Shown here one piece after another: positions 26,147 to 35,900 of a DNA stretch of 53,856 nucleotides (positions are counted from its first letter, which is position 1; each line of letters starts with the position of its first letter). A program made the translations under genes and the position numbers. The notes beneath the pieces are model-generated. The model was not told the origin of the DNA and searched no databases. It saw only the letters and a program-made list of their open reading frames with translations. The DNA lies in assembly GCA_009885945.1 (NCBI GenBank), contig VFJR01000059.1:1-53856 (forward strand), written 5' to 3'. This DNA is from Anaerolineaceae bacterium. GTDB taxonomy: Bacteria > Chloroflexota > Anaerolineae > Anaerolineales > Villigracilaceae.

Positions 26147-26569
26147 TTAGTTATGGTTGCCGCAAGAGCAAGCACTAGCTCCGCCGCCGCATCCACAGCC
26201 GCCACCACCACCACTGCCTCCACTACCACATGCGCAACCGCCATGTTCAGAAGCTGCAGCATTAGGATTGCTGACTACAAAACCAGCGCCACGCTGAGGG
26301 TCGTTCACAAAATCAACGGTGGCGCCGCGCAATGAATCCATGGAAATATTATCAACTACGACTTTAATTCCATTTGCTTCAAAGGTCATATCATTCCCTT
26401 GAAAGTTATTATCGAGCGCCATGCCAAAGCTAACCCCGCAGCATCCGCCGCCTGCAACATATACGCGCAGAGCATAGCCGTCAAGGTTGCGCTCAGTGAT
26501 AATATTCTGAACCGCTTCTGAAGCGGCAGGGCTTATATTAATTGTTTGAACATCAATTTCTTGTAACAT
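26147..26569 (-). CDS. HesB/IscA-family A-type Fe-S carrier with Cys/Gly-rich tail
   Basis: Residues 1-105 follow the HesB/IscA fold (NISPAASEAV, RVYVAGGGCCGVSFGMALD, FVNDPQRGAGFVVSNPNA). Normal members end in a CGCG motif. Here the ending is replaced by a tail of about 33 residues rich in Gly, Cys and His: HGGCACGSGG, then GCGCGGG and ACSCGNHN. The tail has seven or so cysteines and could bind metal or clusters. AAGGAG precedes the ATG. The protein should take part in Fe-S cluster delivery. No isc or suf genes are adjacent. Confidence 0.85.
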   Translation of the reverse strand: MLQEIDVQTINISPAASEAVQNIITERNLDGYALRVYVAGGGCCGVSFGMALDNNFQGNDMTFEANGIKVVVDNISMDSLRGATVDFVNDPQRGAGFVVSNPNAAASEHGGCACGSGGSGGGGGCGCGGGASACSCGNHN

Positions 26570-26617
26570 TTTTTCTCCTTGTTTTGTTGGAGCTGAAGTG
26601 GATATATATTATCAAAT

Positions 26618-27274
26618 TCACACCTTTAAGTCAATCAGCGCTTTAGCGAAGTCATTAGGGTACGGGGCAGTAAAAGATGATCTTTCCTGCGTGTTTGGAT
26701 GAGTAATAGCCAATGAGTATGCGTGAAGCGCAGGGCGTAAAATCACATTTGTTTCAGGCGCGCTATACAGAGTATCACCCAACAGCGGATACCCCAACGC
26801 GTAAGCGTGGACTCTAATCTGATGAGTTCTGCCCGTCATCGGCATCGCCTCTACTAACGCTGAGGCTGGGTTGCGCTTCAGAACCTTGAATCGTGTCTCA
26901 GAGCGGATGCCGCTTCTGTTGTCCACCATAGTGCGGTGCTTATGCCCAACATTCACACGTAAAGGAAATTTTGTAATCTTCTCATCCCACTTGGGCACAC
27001 CCACCAAAATAGCGTGATACGTTTTCTCCACTTGATGTTTTTCAAATTGAATATTTAACGAACGATGGGCTTCAGCGGTTAATGCGAAAACAATAATACC
27101 GCTGGTGATTTTATCTATACGATGCACAACCCACACCTTGCCAAATTGTTCATTCAGCATTTTAACAAGATAATCAGCCTCCTTTTCCCAGCCCTCTGGC
27201 AAAACAGAAAGCCCTGCAGGTTTATTAACAAGCAAAACGTCAGAATCTTTATAAACAATATCAATATGCGTCAT
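26618..27274 (-). CDS. RluA-family pseudouridine synthase
   Basis: This is a protein of about 218 residues lacking an S4 domain. It begins DSDVLLVNKPAGLSVLPEG and contains the catalytic motif HRIDKITSGIIVFA (Asp nucleophile), KTYHAILVG, and the C-terminal TGRTHQIRVHAYALGYPLLGD. It isomerises uridine in rRNA or tRNA; the exact site cannot be told. I choose the ATG at 27274; the longer frame begins with TTG at 27295. It diverges from the merR gene with a 104-nt gap. Confidence 0.9.
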   Translation of the reverse strand: MTHIDIVYKDSDVLLVNKPAGLSVLPEGWEKEADYLVKMLNEQFGKVWVVHRIDKITSGIIVFALTAEAHRSLNIQFEKHQVEKTYHAILVGVPKWDEKITKFPLRVNVGHKHRTMVDNRSGIRSETRFKVLKRNPASALVEAMPMTGRTHQIRVHAYALGYPLLGDTLYSAPETNVILRPALHAYSLAITHPNTQERSSFTAPYPNDFAKALIDLKV

Positions 27275-27341
27275 GTATACGATTGTACCTTGCAACCTAA
27301 AACCTTTGACTTTTGACCCTCAACTTCCAACTTTAAAAACC

Positions 27342-27372
27342 TTGACATTAACGTAACGTTAGGGTTTATAGT
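27342..27372 (+). promoter_or_regulatory. MerR-type promoter with 19-bp spacer and operator
   Basis: TTGACA (27342-27347) and TATAGT (27367-27372) are 19 bp apart, the stretched spacing seen at MerR-activated promoters. Within the spacer lies the inverted repeat TAACG-TAA-CGTTA (27349-27361). The merR ATG follows 6 nt after the -10, so the predicted transcript starts at or next to the start codon. I infer autoregulation by the encoded regulator. Confidence 0.75.
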
Positions 27373-27378
27373 TGCGGT

Positions 27379-28125
27379 ATGTTCACTGTAAAACAACTCT
27401 CTAAAATAGCAGGTGTTACACCGCGCACGCTCCATCATTATGACGGCATTGGGCTTCTTAAGCCAACCCGTGTTGGCGATAATGGCTATCGCTACTACGG
27501 TGAAGAATCCCTCTTGCGCTTGCAGCAAATTCTATTTTATCGAGAGTTGGATATGCCGCTGGATGAAATTCGTAAAATCATGGGACGCCGTGACTTTGAC
27601 GCGTTGTCAGCGTTGGAAACACATAAAGAATCGCTGATCAGGCAAATGGAAAAGACGAAGCGGCTGCTTATCACAGTGGGCAATACAATTAATCATCTGA
27701 AAGGAAAAAAGATCATGAGCGAAAAAGAATTGTTTAAAGGCTTTAGCGATGAAGAGCAGGAGCAGTACGCCCAAGAGGCAGAGCAACTATATGATCCCGA
27801 AACCGTGCGCGAATCTAATCGTAAGTGGAAGGCATATTCTGCTGCAAAGAAAGAGGCAATTATGGCAGAAGGCAAGGCAGTTTACGTGGATATGATTGCT
27901 GTAATGCCAAAAGGCGCAAACAGCTCAGAAGCACAGGCGGTCGTTGAACGCTGGCACAAACACATGCAGTATTTTTGGACACCAAATCTCGACCAACTTA
28001 GAGAGTTGGCAAAAGGCTATAACGACGATGCGCGCTTCAAAGCAAATTTCGACAAGCTACATCCAAAGCTCGCAGGTTTTATACTGGAAGCAGTAGCCGC
28101 GTACGTAGAAGCCAAAAAGAAGTAA
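27379..28125 (+). CDS. MerR-family regulator with TipAS effector domain
   Basis: This is a 248-residue regulator. Residues 1-70 are a MerR winged helix (FTVKQLSKIAGVTPRTLHHY, GYRYYGEESLLRLQQI). Residues 75-110 are a coiled-coil dimerisation helix. Residues 120-245 are a TipAS antibiotic-recognition domain (YDPETVRESNRKWKAY, RWHKHMQYFW, LHPKLAGFILEAV). TipAS members sense thiopeptide or other drugs and activate their own promoter. The start follows directly after the -10 element, with no Shine-Dalgarno, so it is probably leaderless. A strong terminator follows; no obvious target pump gene is adjacent. Confidence 0.92.
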   Translation: MFTVKQLSKIAGVTPRTLHHYDGIGLLKPTRVGDNGYRYYGEESLLRLQQILFYRELDMPLDEIRKIMGRRDFDALSALETHKESLIRQMEKTKRLLITVGNTINHLKGKKIMSEKELFKGFSDEEQEQYAQEAEQLYDPETVRESNRKWKAYSAAKKEAIMAEGKAVYVDMIAVMPKGANSSEAQAVVERWHKHMQYFWTPNLDQLRELAKGYNDDARFKANFDKLHPKLAGFILEAVAAYVEAKKK

Positions 28126-28142
28126 AGAATAGACTCAAATTT

Positions 28143-28193
28143 AACTACAGAAAATGCAGGTTCGGTTTTACCGAACCTGCATTTTCTGTAGTT
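28143..28193 (+). terminator. Perfect 24-bp terminator hairpin after merR
   Basis: Bases 28143-28166 pair exactly with 28170-28193 around a TTT loop. The distal arm contains ATTTTCTGTAGTTT and a T-rich stretch follows. It lies 17 nt after the merR stop and isolates it from the META lipoprotein gene. Confidence 0.85.
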
Positions 28194-28257
28194 TCTGCAT
28201 TTTTACAATTGGGAACTTTTTTTGATTAGAGTCGTCAATAGTACACAGGAGATACAA

Positions 28258-28668
28258 ATGAAAACAACTACAATAATTTTAACTGCTTTACTCATCTTAT
28301 TAAGCGCGTGTTCCACAAAAGCGGATTTGGCCATTGCAGGTGAATGGGAACTGGTTTCGTACGGCGACACATCGAACCCTACTTCTGCTTTAACGGATGT
28401 AGACACTTCCATTATTTTTGGCAAAGACGGTAAATTAAACGGAAATGTTGGCTGTAATTCTTTTGGCGGCGAATACAAGTTGAATAATAATGAAATTGTC
28501 TTTGGGGCAATTTTTTCAACGTTAATGTTTTGTGAAGCTGTTTCCTCTCAAGAAAGCATGGTTCTGGGCATTTTGTCGGATAAGTCAGTCACTTTTCAGA
28601 TTGATGAAAATTTATTAACGATTACATCTGCCGATGGCGCATCTACAATAACGCTTGCGCGTAAATAA
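28258..28668 (+). CDS. META-domain (HslJ-like) lipoprotein
   Basis: This is a 136-residue lipoprotein with signal and lipobox ILLSAC (cysteine near 18). It has a META domain: GEWELVSYGD, DGKLNGNVGCNSFGGEY, FCEAVSSQESMVLGIL. HslJ/META proteins are associated with heat or drug resistance, but their mechanism is unclear. ACAGGAG lies upstream of the ATG at 28258, so the longer frame from 28222 is rejected. Its stop abuts the stop of the converging kynureninase gene with no gap. Confidence 0.85.
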   Translation: MKTTTIILTALLILLSACSTKADLAIAGEWELVSYGDTSNPTSALTDVDTSIIFGKDGKLNGNVGCNSFGGEYKLNNNEIVFGAIFSTLMFCEAVSSQESMVLGILSDKSVTFQIDENLLTITSADGASTITLARK

Positions 28669-29943
28669 TTACGTTACTACCAATTTTTGGGCAGAGTACT
28701 TCTCGTATTTCTTTTGCTGCACAACTTGTTTAATTCTATCAAAGCCTTCCCATATCTCTGCGAAGGAAAGGTAGAGAGGTGCAAAACCAAGACGCAAATT
28801 GTCGGGGGCGCGAAAATCTGGAATAACATTCATTTCTTCGATGAGGGCGCGGTTGATACGATAACCTTCGGGATGTCGAATACTAATATGCGAGCCGCGC
28901 TTGGCAGAATCACGCGGAGAGCCGAGAGAAAAGCTCAATGGGGCAAGCCAGCTATCCGTTAAGAATGAGGCGTAGTCTGTCATCAAAATAGATTTTTCGC
29001 GTAAACGAGTGATACCTGCATCTAATAATGGAACGATGCCCGTTTCGAGCGCAATCATTGAGAGCATGGGCGCAGTGCCGGTTAAAAACCTGTGCGGACC
29101 GGGGGCGGGTGTGTACTCCAAGCCAAAATCAAACGGGTTGCTTTGCCCCCACCAGCCCCAAATGGGCGATGAAGTTTTTTCTTGAATTTTTTTATTGACG
29201 TAAAGAAACGCAGGTGCGCCTGGTCCGCCATTGAGGTATTTATAAGTACAGCCAATCGCTAAATCCACATTGCATTTATCGAGTTCAACAGGATATGCGC
29301 CGGCTGAATGGCTTAGATCCCATAGGATAAGTGCGCCTTTGCGATGGGCCATTTCAGTTATCTTTTGCATATCATATACATATCCACTTTTAAAAGTGGT
29401 GTGCGAAAGTGTAACAAGGGCAGTGTTTTCGTCAATTGCAGATTCAAGCGCGGCAAGGTCTGGGGTGATGTCATTATCTTGTGCGCCGATGCGGACTATT
29501 TCATGCTGGTTGCCAAGTGATTTAACAATACCTTGCAAAATATAAAGGTCAGAAGGGAAATTAAATGTGTCGGTGATAATACGTTTTTTTTCTGGCTGTA
29601 ATGTAAGCGCCGCCATTGCAAGTTTATATAAATTGAGCGAAGTTTGATCACTAACAATAACCTGCCCTTCAGCCGCACCTAAAACAGCGGCGAGCATTTC
29701 GCCAATTCTTGCAGGAGCTTCCCACCAACCTTTATTCCAGCCGCGGATAAGGTCTGCACCCCACTCTTTTGCAATCGCTTTTTGCATTCGCTCAACGACG
29801 GATTTAGACATGCGCCCCAAAGAATTGCCGTCAAAATAAATAAGACTTGGGTCACTGATTAAAAATTGATTTCGATAAGAAGCAAGAGGGTCTTGCTGAT
29901 CTAATTGATGTGCGTATTCAAGGGTAGTAGTGAAGTTTGTCAT
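28669..29943 (-). CDS. kynU: Kynureninase
   Basis: This is a PLP-dependent hydrolase of about 424 residues that cleaves kynurenine to anthranilate and alanine. Family landmarks are YFDGNSLGRMSKSV near the start, IITDTFNFPSDLYI, DLSHSAGAYPVEL (cofactor Asp), the Schiff-base Lys in CTYKYLNGGPG, and SHISIRHPEGYRI. I choose the ATG at 29943 because AAGGA precedes it; the frame to 29970 adds nine unlikely residues. No tryptophan dioxygenase or formamidase gene is nearby, so the rest of the kynurenine pathway is elsewhere or absent. Confidence 0.93.
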   Translation of the reverse strand: MTNFTTTLEYAHQLDQQDPLASYRNQFLISDPSLIYFDGNSLGRMSKSVVERMQKAIAKEWGADLIRGWNKGWWEAPARIGEMLAAVLGAAEGQVIVSDQTSLNLYKLAMAALTLQPEKKRIITDTFNFPSDLYILQGIVKSLGNQHEIVRIGAQDNDITPDLAALESAIDENTALVTLSHTTFKSGYVYDMQKITEMAHRKGALILWDLSHSAGAYPVELDKCNVDLAIGCTYKYLNGGPGAPAFLYVNKKIQEKTSSPIWGWWGQSNPFDFGLEYTPAPGPHRFLTGTAPMLSMIALETGIVPLLDAGITRLREKSILMTDYASFLTDSWLAPLSFSLGSPRDSAKRGSHISIRHPEGYRINRALIEEMNVIPDFRAPDNLRLGFAPLYLSFAEIWEGFDRIKQVVQQKKYEKYSAQKLVVT

Positions 29944-29995
29944 AGTTTCCTTTTTTGCCACGGGTTTCACGAATTATCACGGGTTTTTTTCTACA

Positions 29996-30120
29996 ATTGA
30001 CCTCTTGCAAAAGTCTTTTTTGCCACAGAGATCACAGAGAAAAATGAGCTTCACAGCTTTTCACAGAGAACTGTGTATTCTCTGTGGCTAGTTTGTTTTT
30101 ACTTATGCAAGAGGTTTAAT
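29996..30120. repeat. Imperfect 125-bp palindromic element with CACAGAG motifs
   Basis: The outer arms at 29996-30014 and 30101-30120 are near-perfect reverse complements (one mismatch, one bulge). Inner arms GCCACAGAGA (30022-30031) and TCTCTGTGGC (30079-30088) are exact. CACAGAG recurs at 30033-30039 and 30062-30068. An 11-nt direct repeat TTTTTTGCCAC also occurs at 29951-29961 and 30016-30026. The right arm overlaps the end of the GMC gene. It resembles a REP or MITE-like dispersed palindrome. Confidence 0.6.
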
Positions 30121-31686
30121 CTTACTCACTGCATATTCAGCCAAGGCGGTAATCGTCAGGCTTGGATTAACACCGGGGTTAGCAGGCATAATGGAACCGT
30201 CAATAATATACAACCCAGGATAGTTGTGGATTTCAAAATTTTCGTCAACCACACCTTCATCTGCATTTTTGCCCATGGGAGCGCCGCCTAGAACATGCGC
30301 AGTTGTAGGCAAGTTTAATAAATTCTCGCCGAGTGAACCCATCGCAATTCCATTGGTGCGTTTGGCAAAATCACGCACTAATTCATGCGAGCCGTCTACA
30401 GTGGCATTAATTTTGTAGCCCGGCTCATCCTCAGCGACAAGACTGCGAGAGAAAAGCGTCAGCAAACTGCGCCCAAGCCTGAAACGCATTCGATTATCAA
30501 CATGCTGCATGACAAGCAAAATAGTGGCATTATGCGCCCAGCCTGGCAAAATCATTGTTTTCAAAAAATCGATCGGACGAGTGATAACCCAGCCAATTGT
30601 TTTGAGGATACGCGCTGGTACGCTGGCATCCAGATCAATTAATGGCGCAGAAACAAAACGCATCAAAGACGAACCATCGGGATAACGCACTGGCTCAACA
30701 CGTGTAGTTTCATTCATGTTAAAAATAGATGAAATCGCAATTCCTTGTGAATAATCAACATCACTTTTGCGCGCAATAGAGCCAAGCAAGCCCTCAGAGT
30801 TAGTGCGGATCATTGTGCCGAGTTTGGCTGAAATCTTAGGCAAGGAGGTTTCACGCAGATTGAGCAATAATTTCATAGTGCCCATTACGCCGGCAGAAAA
30901 AATTACATTATGCGCTTGAACAGTATGCTTACTCTTTAAAAATTTTGTAGATGATTGATAAGTGATGGAATAGCGCGATTCAGCAGAGGCGGCTGGCAGA
31001 ACATCAACAACTTCCATTTCTGAAATAACTTCTACGCCTTGTTTTTCTGCAAAAAATAAATAATTTTTTGGAAGGGTATTTTTTGCATTGTAACGGCAAC
31101 CCACCATACATCCGCCGCACTGGATACAACCTGCACGCGCGGGTCCTTCCCCGCTGAAAAATGGATCAGCGACAAGTACGCCTGCTTCTTCGCCAAAAAA
31201 TACCCCAACATCGGTTGCGCGAAAGGTGTGCGCCATATTCATATCTTCTGCCATTTGCTTAAGCACAAGATCGCCTGCCCATAATTTTGGATTTCGAGCA
31301 GGGTTCAACATTTTGCGCGCAGATTCGTAATATGGCGCAAGTGTTTTCTTCCAAGGCATAGGATGATTCCAGGCGGGCGTCTCAAATGTTTCGTCAGTAG
31401 GAACTTCCAACACATTTGCGTATCCCAAACTGCCCCCGCCCACGCCCACGCCATGCAAGATCATTGCCCCTTTGGTGAGGGAGATTTGCAAAATTCCGTG
31501 CGCCCGCAATTTTGGGATCCATAAATATTTCCAAAACTGCCAGTTGGATTTTGCAAAATCCTTATCTGTAAATCGTTTTCCTTTTTCAATAATTAAGACG
31601 GTGTACCCCTTTTGCACAAGCCTCATCGCAGAAACACTGCCCCCAAACCCAGAGCCAATAATGACGTAATCGTAAATTTTCTGCAT
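30103..31686 (-). CDS. GMC oxidoreductase (cholesterol-oxidase-like)
   Basis: This is a 527-residue flavoprotein. The N-terminal FAD motif is DYVIIGSGFGGSVSAMRL. GVGVGGGSLGYANVL follows, then a Cys cluster CIQCGGCMVGCRYNAKNTL, and C-terminal GGAPMGKNADEGVVDEN plus DGSIMPANPGVNPSLTI. This arrangement resembles the ChoD-like cholesterol oxidase branch of GMC enzymes, which oxidise sterols or other alcohols. AAGGAAA precedes the ATG. The last codons lie inside a palindromic repeat. The Cys cluster might hold an Fe-S centre; the substrate is unknown. Confidence 0.85.
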   Translation of the reverse strand: MQKIYDYVIIGSGFGGSVSAMRLVQKGYTVLIIEKGKRFTDKDFAKSNWQFWKYLWIPKLRAHGILQISLTKGAMILHGVGVGGGSLGYANVLEVPTDETFETPAWNHPMPWKKTLAPYYESARKMLNPARNPKLWAGDLVLKQMAEDMNMAHTFRATDVGVFFGEEAGVLVADPFFSGEGPARAGCIQCGGCMVGCRYNAKNTLPKNYLFFAEKQGVEVISEMEVVDVLPAASAESRYSITYQSSTKFLKSKHTVQAHNVIFSAGVMGTMKLLLNLRETSLPKISAKLGTMIRTNSEGLLGSIARKSDVDYSQGIAISSIFNMNETTRVEPVRYPDGSSLMRFVSAPLIDLDASVPARILKTIGWVITRPIDFLKTMILPGWAHNATILLVMQHVDNRMRFRLGRSLLTLFSRSLVAEDEPGYKINATVDGSHELVRDFAKRTNGIAMGSLGENLLNLPTTAHVLGGAPMGKNADEGVVDENFEIHNYPGLYIIDGSIMPANPGVNPSLTITALAEYAVSKIKPLA

Positions 31687-31739
31687 TGAATTTCCTTCAA
31701 CAATTTAGTTATATATCTGTCAAGCGAATTACATTTAAG

Positions 31740-31793
31740 TATAATCTCAAACTTGTTACTCTCAGTTTATTGAAAGTAACGAAAAGGTATAAT
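31740..31793 (+). promoter_or_regulatory. Two candidate -10 elements upstream of threonine aldolase
   Basis: TATAAT occurs at 31740-31745 and again at 31788-31793, each inside the 12-nt direct repeat GTATAATCTCAA. The first has CTGTCA 17 nt upstream as a plausible -35. The second lacks a good -35. They may be tandem promoters for the aldolase gene at 31831. Confidence 0.45.
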
Positions 31794-31830
31794 CTCAATG
31801 ATAAATCAATAAAGCTCTGGAGAAGAATCA

Positions 31831-32871
31831 ATGGAATATATAGACTTACGCTCAGACACAGTCACCAAGCCCACACCTGAAATGCGAAAAGCCATGGCAG
31901 AAGCAGAAGTGGGCGATGATGTGTATATGGACGATCCCACTGTCAACAAGCTTCAAGAAAAAGCCGCGGATATGCTAGGGAAAGAAGCCTCTTTATTTGT
32001 GCCTAGCGGAACGATGGGCAATTTACTGGCATTGCTAATTCACTGTCAGCGCGGGGATGAGATCATTCTTGGAAATCTTTCGCACATATACATAAACGAA
32101 GCAGGTGGAAGCGCCGCGTTAGGCGGCATTCATGCTATGCCTGTTAAAAATCAGGCGGATGGAACGCTGGCGATACAAGATATCATCACCGCAATTCAAA
32201 CTGAGGATGTTCATCACACCATCACTAGATTGATTTGTCTTGAAAATACTCAAAACGTATGCGGGGGAATTCCACTTACAGCGGCATATACCCGTGAAGT
32301 TGGCGCTCTCGCACGTGACCGAGGCTTGATCCTGCACATTGACGGGGCGCGCATCTTCAACGCTGCGGCGGCGCAAAATGTTTCTGTCAAAGAATTAACT
32401 GAGCCTGCTGATTCTGTTATGTTTTGCTTAAGCAAGGGGTTGGCAGCACCAGTTGGGTCGATGTTAGTTGGCACGAATAAGTTCATTGCGCGCGCGCGCC
32501 ACCTAAGAAAAATGCTCGGCGGAGGAATGCGTCAAGTTGGGGTTTTGGCGGCAGCGGGATTAATTTCTATGGACACGATGACGAGCAGGCTTAGGCAGGA
32601 TCATGCACGGGCGAAGAAGCTGGCTGATGGTTTGAATCAGATTACAGGCTTGGTCTTAGATGCGGGTACTGCCTCTACAAATATGATTTATTTTAATTTA
32701 TCTAAGGATGTTAAATTAACTGACCAGCAGATTATTGATCAAATGAAAACATATGGGGTATTGGTAGATTGGGCAGACAAGAGACGCTTTCGCTTAGTGA
32801 CACACTTTTGGGTGGATGACGATGGAGTTAAAAAAACCATCAAGGCATTTAAAAAAATATTTAACTCTTGA
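31831..32871 (+). CDS. Low-specificity L-threonine aldolase
   Basis: This is a 346-residue PLP enzyme that cleaves threonine or allo-threonine to glycine and acetaldehyde. Diagnostic features are [19 protein letters not shown] at the N-terminus, [28 protein letters not shown] (cofactor Asp), and [17 protein letters not shown] with the Schiff-base Lys. CTGGAGAAG precedes the ATG. It stands alone and is followed by the converging HD-GYP gene. Confidence 0.94.
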   Translation: MEYIDLRSDTVTKPTPEMRKAMAEAEVGDDVYMDDPTVNKLQEKAADMLGKEASLFVPSGTMGNLLALLIHCQRGDEIILGNLSHIYINEAGGSAALGGIHAMPVKNQADGTLAIQDIITAIQTEDVHHTITRLICLENTQNVCGGIPLTAAYTREVGALARDRGLILHIDGARIFNAAAAQNVSVKELTEPADSVMFCLSKGLAAPVGSMLVGTNKFIARARHLRKMLGGGMRQVGVLAAAGLISMDTMTSRLRQDHARAKKLADGLNQITGLVLDAGTASTNMIYFNLSKDVKLTDQQIIDQMKTYGVLVDWADKRRFRLVTHFWVDDDGVKKTIKAFKKIFNS

Positions 32872-32920
32872 TTATTAAAGGTATTTCTAATAAATAAAGC
32901 ATTTCCAACAACCAATAAAT

Positions 32921-35900
32921 TTAAGTGGAAAACATTTCTTCAAAGGCATCAACAATTTTTGGGTCAAACAAAATCTCTTTATTCTCGCGAATATATTGAA
33001 ACGCTTCAGCGGCTGTAATCTTCTCACGATATGGACGCAGGGTGGTTAATGCATCAAAAGCATCAATTACTGAAAAAATGCGTGCCAATAATGGGATCGA
33101 ATCGCCGCGCAGCCCATCTGGATACCCAGAACCATCCCATCGTTCTTGATGATGACGAATCAGCGGAATTGTTTCCAGCAAAAACGGAATACCTGCCACG
33201 ATGCGCGCGCCGATATCAGGGTGCAATTTCATCAACTTCCATTCGGCTTCTGTCAACTGACCTGGTTTATGCAAGATCGTATCACTAACACCGATTTTTC
33301 CGATGTCGTGCAAAAGCGAACCGCGCTCTAATATTTTTAATTCGTGAGCGCTCAAACCCAAAGCAGATCCGAGTTTCACAGTCATTTGACTCACCCGTGT
33401 ACTATGCCCTTCTGTCTCACGGTCACGCGCATCCAGCGATGACATTAAAGCGGCGAGCGTTCTATCATAAGTTAATTCCAATTCAGAATATGCTATCTCT
33501 AATTCATCCGCCTGCCTGCGCGACTCTTCAAGATATATCAGGCGTTCAAGTGCTAGCGCAGCTTGATTTGCAAGAGTTTGCAAATCTGGGGTTTTTCCTG
33601 CTTTTGGACTGCGCTCATCAGGAATATTTATCCAAAGGACACCATATATTCTTAAGGGAGTCTGAATCGGAATGGAAACCTGCGCAGAGATCTGATTGCG
33701 AGAAATATACATTGTCTTTTTTTGCGACATTGTTTCTTCGATCAATGCCATAGGATGAGATGAGATCTGGCGCTTGCCGGAAGCATCTACACCCACTTCC
33801 GTTTCTATCTGACCATTAGGCAGGAACAGCACAATCCCAGCTTCTGATTCCACTGAAAGTTTTTGCGCAGTTTGAGCAATATAAAATGCCGCTTCTCGCA
33901 AACCCAGTGCCTGCAAAATTTTTATACTCAGTTGATATAGTAAAGAGGTTGTTGTTAAGCTAGTTCGTAATTCATCTTGCAGCCAAGTGCTTTCGAATGC
34001 GCCTGCCGCCTGCGTTGCAATTAACCTTGCCAAAGATTCATCATCTTCAGTGAAAAAGACTTCGTCTTGTTTACCGAACGCAAAAACAACGCCAACATTT
34101 AACCTGTGCAATCGGATGGGAATCACCAGCAAACTGCGTAAGTTTCGCTGATCTGCATCTAAGTGAAGGGTTGATATATTTTTATTAATGTCACGAATTC
34201 GAAACGGGTGCGATGCCTGCAAAGCCATCTTGAAAACAGAATTGCTTTCAGCATCTTTTTCAATGGATTGCAATAATTTTGGCGCAAACCCAGAAGATGC
34301 CGTAAAAACAAAAGTGTTTTCTTGGCCGGGTTGTATTTTTGCATACACAAAGCGAGCCTGCAAGGTATTGCGCGAAATTGTGGCTATTTGGCGCGTTGTA
34401 TCTAGCGGAGAAATCATACTGGATAGACTAGCACCCGATTCAATCAACTCTGTCAGTTTTTGATAATAAATAGAACGCGACCAACTTCGGGCTAATTCTT
34501 CAGCAGCATTTTCAACTAGACTTACATCTGCACTGGAAAACGCATTTACTTTCGGCGCAGTCAACTTAAGTACGCCATGAACATATCCGTTATAAATTAC
34601 GGGTAACGCAAGGATAGAAAGGCTTCTTTCATTTTCAAGTGCTATAAAATCAGGGTCAAGCTTTGTATCATCCACCACTTGTGTCTTACGCTGTCGCACC
34701 GCACGTCCTAGCACGCCAACTGATATATTTTGACGATAGCCCCAAGGAATAACTCTGGCATTAGTTCCTGCAGATGCAAGCACGATCAATTCTCGCTTCT
34801 CAATTTCGTGGGTATACACACAAACAACATCACATTCAACTGCATGTTCCAATGCATTAACAACCAATTGCGCGGCAACCGGCTGCTCCAACTGAGTTTC
34901 CAGTTGCTGGCTTAACTCGCCTAGCAAAATAAGCTGAGTGTTCTTTCGTTTTTGCAGATTCAACTGGTCGGTTAATAAATCAATCCGACTGGCTTGCGAA
35001 TCCAAGCGAGCTTGCAAGCCAATACGAGAAAGAGAAAAAGGAGACAAAAACCTGGAAATCCGTTGATTCCAGGTATGTTTATTCTCGTTTGTTTCATTGG
35101 CTGAAAGCGGAAAATCCTGCGTCAGTCCATTAATGGTGATAAGAATCGTGGATACGCCATAGATGATCAAAAGGGAGAGAATCAAAAAGAGCCAAAATAT
35201 AGCAAGGCGAATAGGATAAATAATATGAATTTCGGCTGTAGTTAATTTTCCTTCCAAAATAAATAGCAAGCCGCTAACCACACCAATCACGACAGCCAAA
35301 GTAGTGCTTGTTGCAAAAACAACCCTGCGCCCCACAATGTCATTTTTTGGCAGAGACAATCTTTCCCATGGAAAGGTGTCGCCAATAAGGATCATTACAA
35401 CCAAGGAAATCGGCGAAATAATGTGTGTTAAGTTGAAAGATATAAAAAATAGCCCGCACCAAACGACCCAAGGGAATACTAGAAAGTAATTCAGCAGGCG
35501 ATTCTGTTTAAATTTTGAAAGGATTAAAAATAAACTCGCAACCCCGGTAATAACAAAACTCCAGCCTGTTAAATCTGGAAGATTGTAAGTAAATCCTTTT
35601 TCTATTAGCAGAAAGCTGCCGCAAATCACGTTCAACACACCCAACATGATTTTCAAAATATCCACATCTATCGTATGGCGACGACCATCAAGATACAAAA
35701 CAAACGCTTTGGCAACAACCAACAGAGCTATAATTCCGCTTTCAACAAAATAGCCTGAGCGCATGTAAAGCCAAAATAAAACAACCGCCACGGTTGAGGT
35801 AACAAATTCTGTTATTTGTTTTGTTGATTTTGTAACTGGCACAGATATAGGAATTGCACAAGCTAAGCCTGCAAGAAAAAAAATCATCCCCGCCACTGAA

